In this document: piece by piece, positions 6,029-7,514 of the stretch
Numbering within the stretch: the stretch's first letter is position 1
How the letters are laid out: each line of letters opens with the position of its first letter
Assembly: GCA_018968995.1 (NCBI GenBank)
Contig: JAGWZD010000098.1
Coordinates: 1 to 7,514 of the forward strand
DNA from: Bdellovibrionales bacterium
GTDB taxonomy: Bacteria; Bdellovibrionota; UBA1018
Length of the DNA: 7,514 nucleotides
Direction of reading: 5' to 3'
Program-made: the position numbers and the translations under genes
The notes under the pieces: generated by a model
Told to the model about the DNA's origin: nothing
The model's input: only the letters and a program-made list of their open reading frames with translations
Database searches by the model: none

Positions 6029-7514
6029 CGGCAGAAATTTCCAAGCCTAAAGTAGAGGCAGAAATTTCCAAGCCTAAAGTAGAGGCAGAAATTTCCAAAC
6101 CGATCGCAAAGCCAGAAAATCCAGAGCCAGCACCCAGCAGGCCTGAGATAAAGGTGCAAGCGATGGAGGGGCCGAAGGAGGAATTCATACCTCAGGTGCA
6201 AACCTATTCATCTGAGCCTGCTCAGGTAGAGGTTGTGAAAGACCCAAAGCTTGAGATTCGGGAATTGGCTCCACAGCCAGCCCAGGTTTCAACCCCCGAT
6301 GAAGCGGCTAAGGCTCTGGCAAAAATACCCGGGGCGTCAATTAACCCGACGACCCCGCTTAACCCGGTAACTCCACTAGGAAGCGGGGCAGATAGTGCCT
6401 CAAAGTTGGCACAGCCAAGCGACCCAACCCTCCTGATCACCGAGGTCTTGCTCTTGGGTAGTATCCGGGCGTTTCCAAAAACGGATCTCTACGACTGGAT
6501 GGGCCCTCTGATTGGCAGAAATGTCACATTTGCCCAGCTGGAAAAGGCCGTTGGATCAATCACCCGAAACTATCGTGACCGGGGCTACGTTGCCGCAACC
6601 GCACTGATCCCTCAACAGTCCTTTGCGGGCGGCCGAATCGAGGTCATGGTCTATGAGGGCGACCTCGATCCCGACCGACCGGTTCGATTTGAGTCTAAGG
6701 AAGGCCTTCGGCTAAATACCGAGTGGGCTGCTCGGATTGTAAAAAATGCCATCGGGGATGAGCCCATCCAGCAAGACAGCCTGGAGCGGGGCCTGCTGAT
6801 GCTTCAAGAAATTCCGGGCGTTTCCGCCACCGTGGACCTCGAGCCTGGCCTGACACAGGGCACCGTTCGGGCAGCGGTGGTTGCGAGCGAGGGCAAGCCA
6901 GTTGAGGGCAGCCTTGGCGCCAACAATATGGGGGCAAAGTCTACCGGTCAGAACGTTTCCTCTGCAGAGGTTCGGTTTAACAATGCCTTAGGGCAGGGCG
7001 AACAGCTTGGATTCACCTATAAACCTTCAGAGAAAAAGGGCCAGGAATCTTATTCTCTGGTGAGCTCGATTCCGGTGGGTGATTACGGATGGCGCCTTGG
7101 CCTGAGCGCTAACCACGTGACCTATCGGGTCGATTCCGACGAGGACACCCAGGCACGGGGCGAATCTGACGACATAACGCTGACCCTGCGATACCCAATT
7201 CAGCGCTCTCGCGCCTTAAACCAGTCGCTTTCAGTCGATCTAACGGCAAAAAGAATGTCGGATTATGTCAACAATGAGACGATTTCCGAGAAGTCTATGT
7301 CCTCGGTAGGCGCCACTTATAGCTTTGATCGCACCGACCTGAGCACAGGAAATAGTCTCTATGGTTCTGTTGGCCTTAACCTGGGCAAGCTCGATCTGAC
7401 TAAGAACCGGGCGGCCTATGAGGCCGACCAGGACGGACCCAAGACCCATGGCGGGTTTTCTAAGACGCTCATTAACGCCGGATCCTCGATCCGACTGCCT
7501 TACAACTTCATTCT
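5992..7514 (+). CDS. Second TpsB (FhaC/ShlB family) transporter, N-terminal linker, two POTRA domains and start of barrel (runs off right edge)
   Basis: This frame has no stop from 5992 to the edge and clearly encodes a TpsB. It begins with about 140 residues of the same Pro/Lys/Glu linker type as the preceding frame (KPESKVTAEISKPKVEAE...). POTRA 1 (about 6424-6660) has GYVAATALIPQQSFAGGRIE and ends YEG; POTRA 2 (about 6661-6894) has LERGLLMLQEIPGV and LEPGLTQGTV; the barrel starts near EGSLGANNMGAKSTGQNV (about 6904) and about 200 of its residues are in view. No start codon in this frame gives a signal peptide: ATG 6163 reads MEGPKEEFIPQ and GTG 6235 is also polar. It should thus depend on the frame upstream for export. 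If joined, the POTRA region begins at about residue 611 and at least 974 residues lie in the window. It is clearly diverged from the TpsB at 2610-4313. Its substrate is not visible here. Confidence 0.9.
6031..6098 (+). repeat. 27-base tandem repeat in the linker, 2.5 copies
   Basis: The unit starting gcagaaatttccaagcct occurs at 6031-6057 and identically at 6058-6084, with a third partial copy at 6085-6098. It encodes the nine-residue unit AEISKPKVE. The length is a multiple of three, so gain or loss of copies would change linker length without altering the frame. Confidence 0.9.

Noticed and set aside
6031..6098. CRISPR-like short repeats
   Set aside because: The copies are directly adjacent without spacers and encode an in-frame protein repeat.
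5455..6201. Minus-strand open frame of 248 codons with LGLEISAST repeats
   Set aside because: Its repeats are just the antisense reading of the 27-base tandem repeat. The plus strand here encodes a coherent NTF2-like domain and linker.
6163..7514. Independent start of the second TpsB at ATG 6163 or GTG 6235
   Set aside because: Neither start is followed by a signal peptide, which an outer-membrane barrel needs, and the linker coding continues upstream of both as far as the A run.

Overview
The window comes from a Gram-negative (diderm) bacterium, shown by two sets of outer-membrane two-partner secretion (type Vb) proteins. Moderate GC content, TTG/GTG starts and the style of the adhesin suggest a proteobacterium, possibly a betaproteobacterium, but no gene here fixes the taxon.

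Layout. Two transcription units diverge from an AT-rich region at about 4332-4591. Leftward (minus strand) lies a TpsB outer-membrane transporter of the FhaC/ShlB/HecB family (stop at 2610). It is followed 46 bases later by a TpsA exoprotein that starts at a TTG codon (2563) and runs off the left edge. The TpsA part in view has a signal peptide, a filamentous-haemagglutinin TPS domain with NPNG, beta-helix segments, a WLLDPYN motif and at least three autotransporter-associated beta-strand (PATR) repeats. The expected working is: TpsB in the outer membrane recognises the TPS domain through its POTRA domains and moves the adhesin to the cell surface.

Rightward (plus strand), a GTG-started reading frame (4592-6028) encodes a membrane-anchored protein. 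It has one transmembrane segment, long Pro/Ala/Lys/Glu linkers and an NTF2-like domain resembling the Cds6 C-terminal type. It ends just after a run of nine A (5991-5999). A second frame opens at exactly that place and stays open to the right edge; it encodes more of the same linker, then two POTRA domains and the first part of a second TpsB barrel. That second TpsB has no signal peptide of its own. The two frames are therefore best read as one gene, joined either by -1 slippage (ribosomal or transcriptional) on the A run, by phase variation of the run, or by a missing A in the assembly. The joined product would be an inner-membrane-anchored protein with an NTF2-like domain, a long periplasmic linker and an outer-membrane TpsB module, a rare architecture and the most interesting object here.

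I see no tRNA, rRNA, insertion sequence, CRISPR array or clear intrinsic terminator. The only gene-free stretch is the divergent region of about 260 bases.
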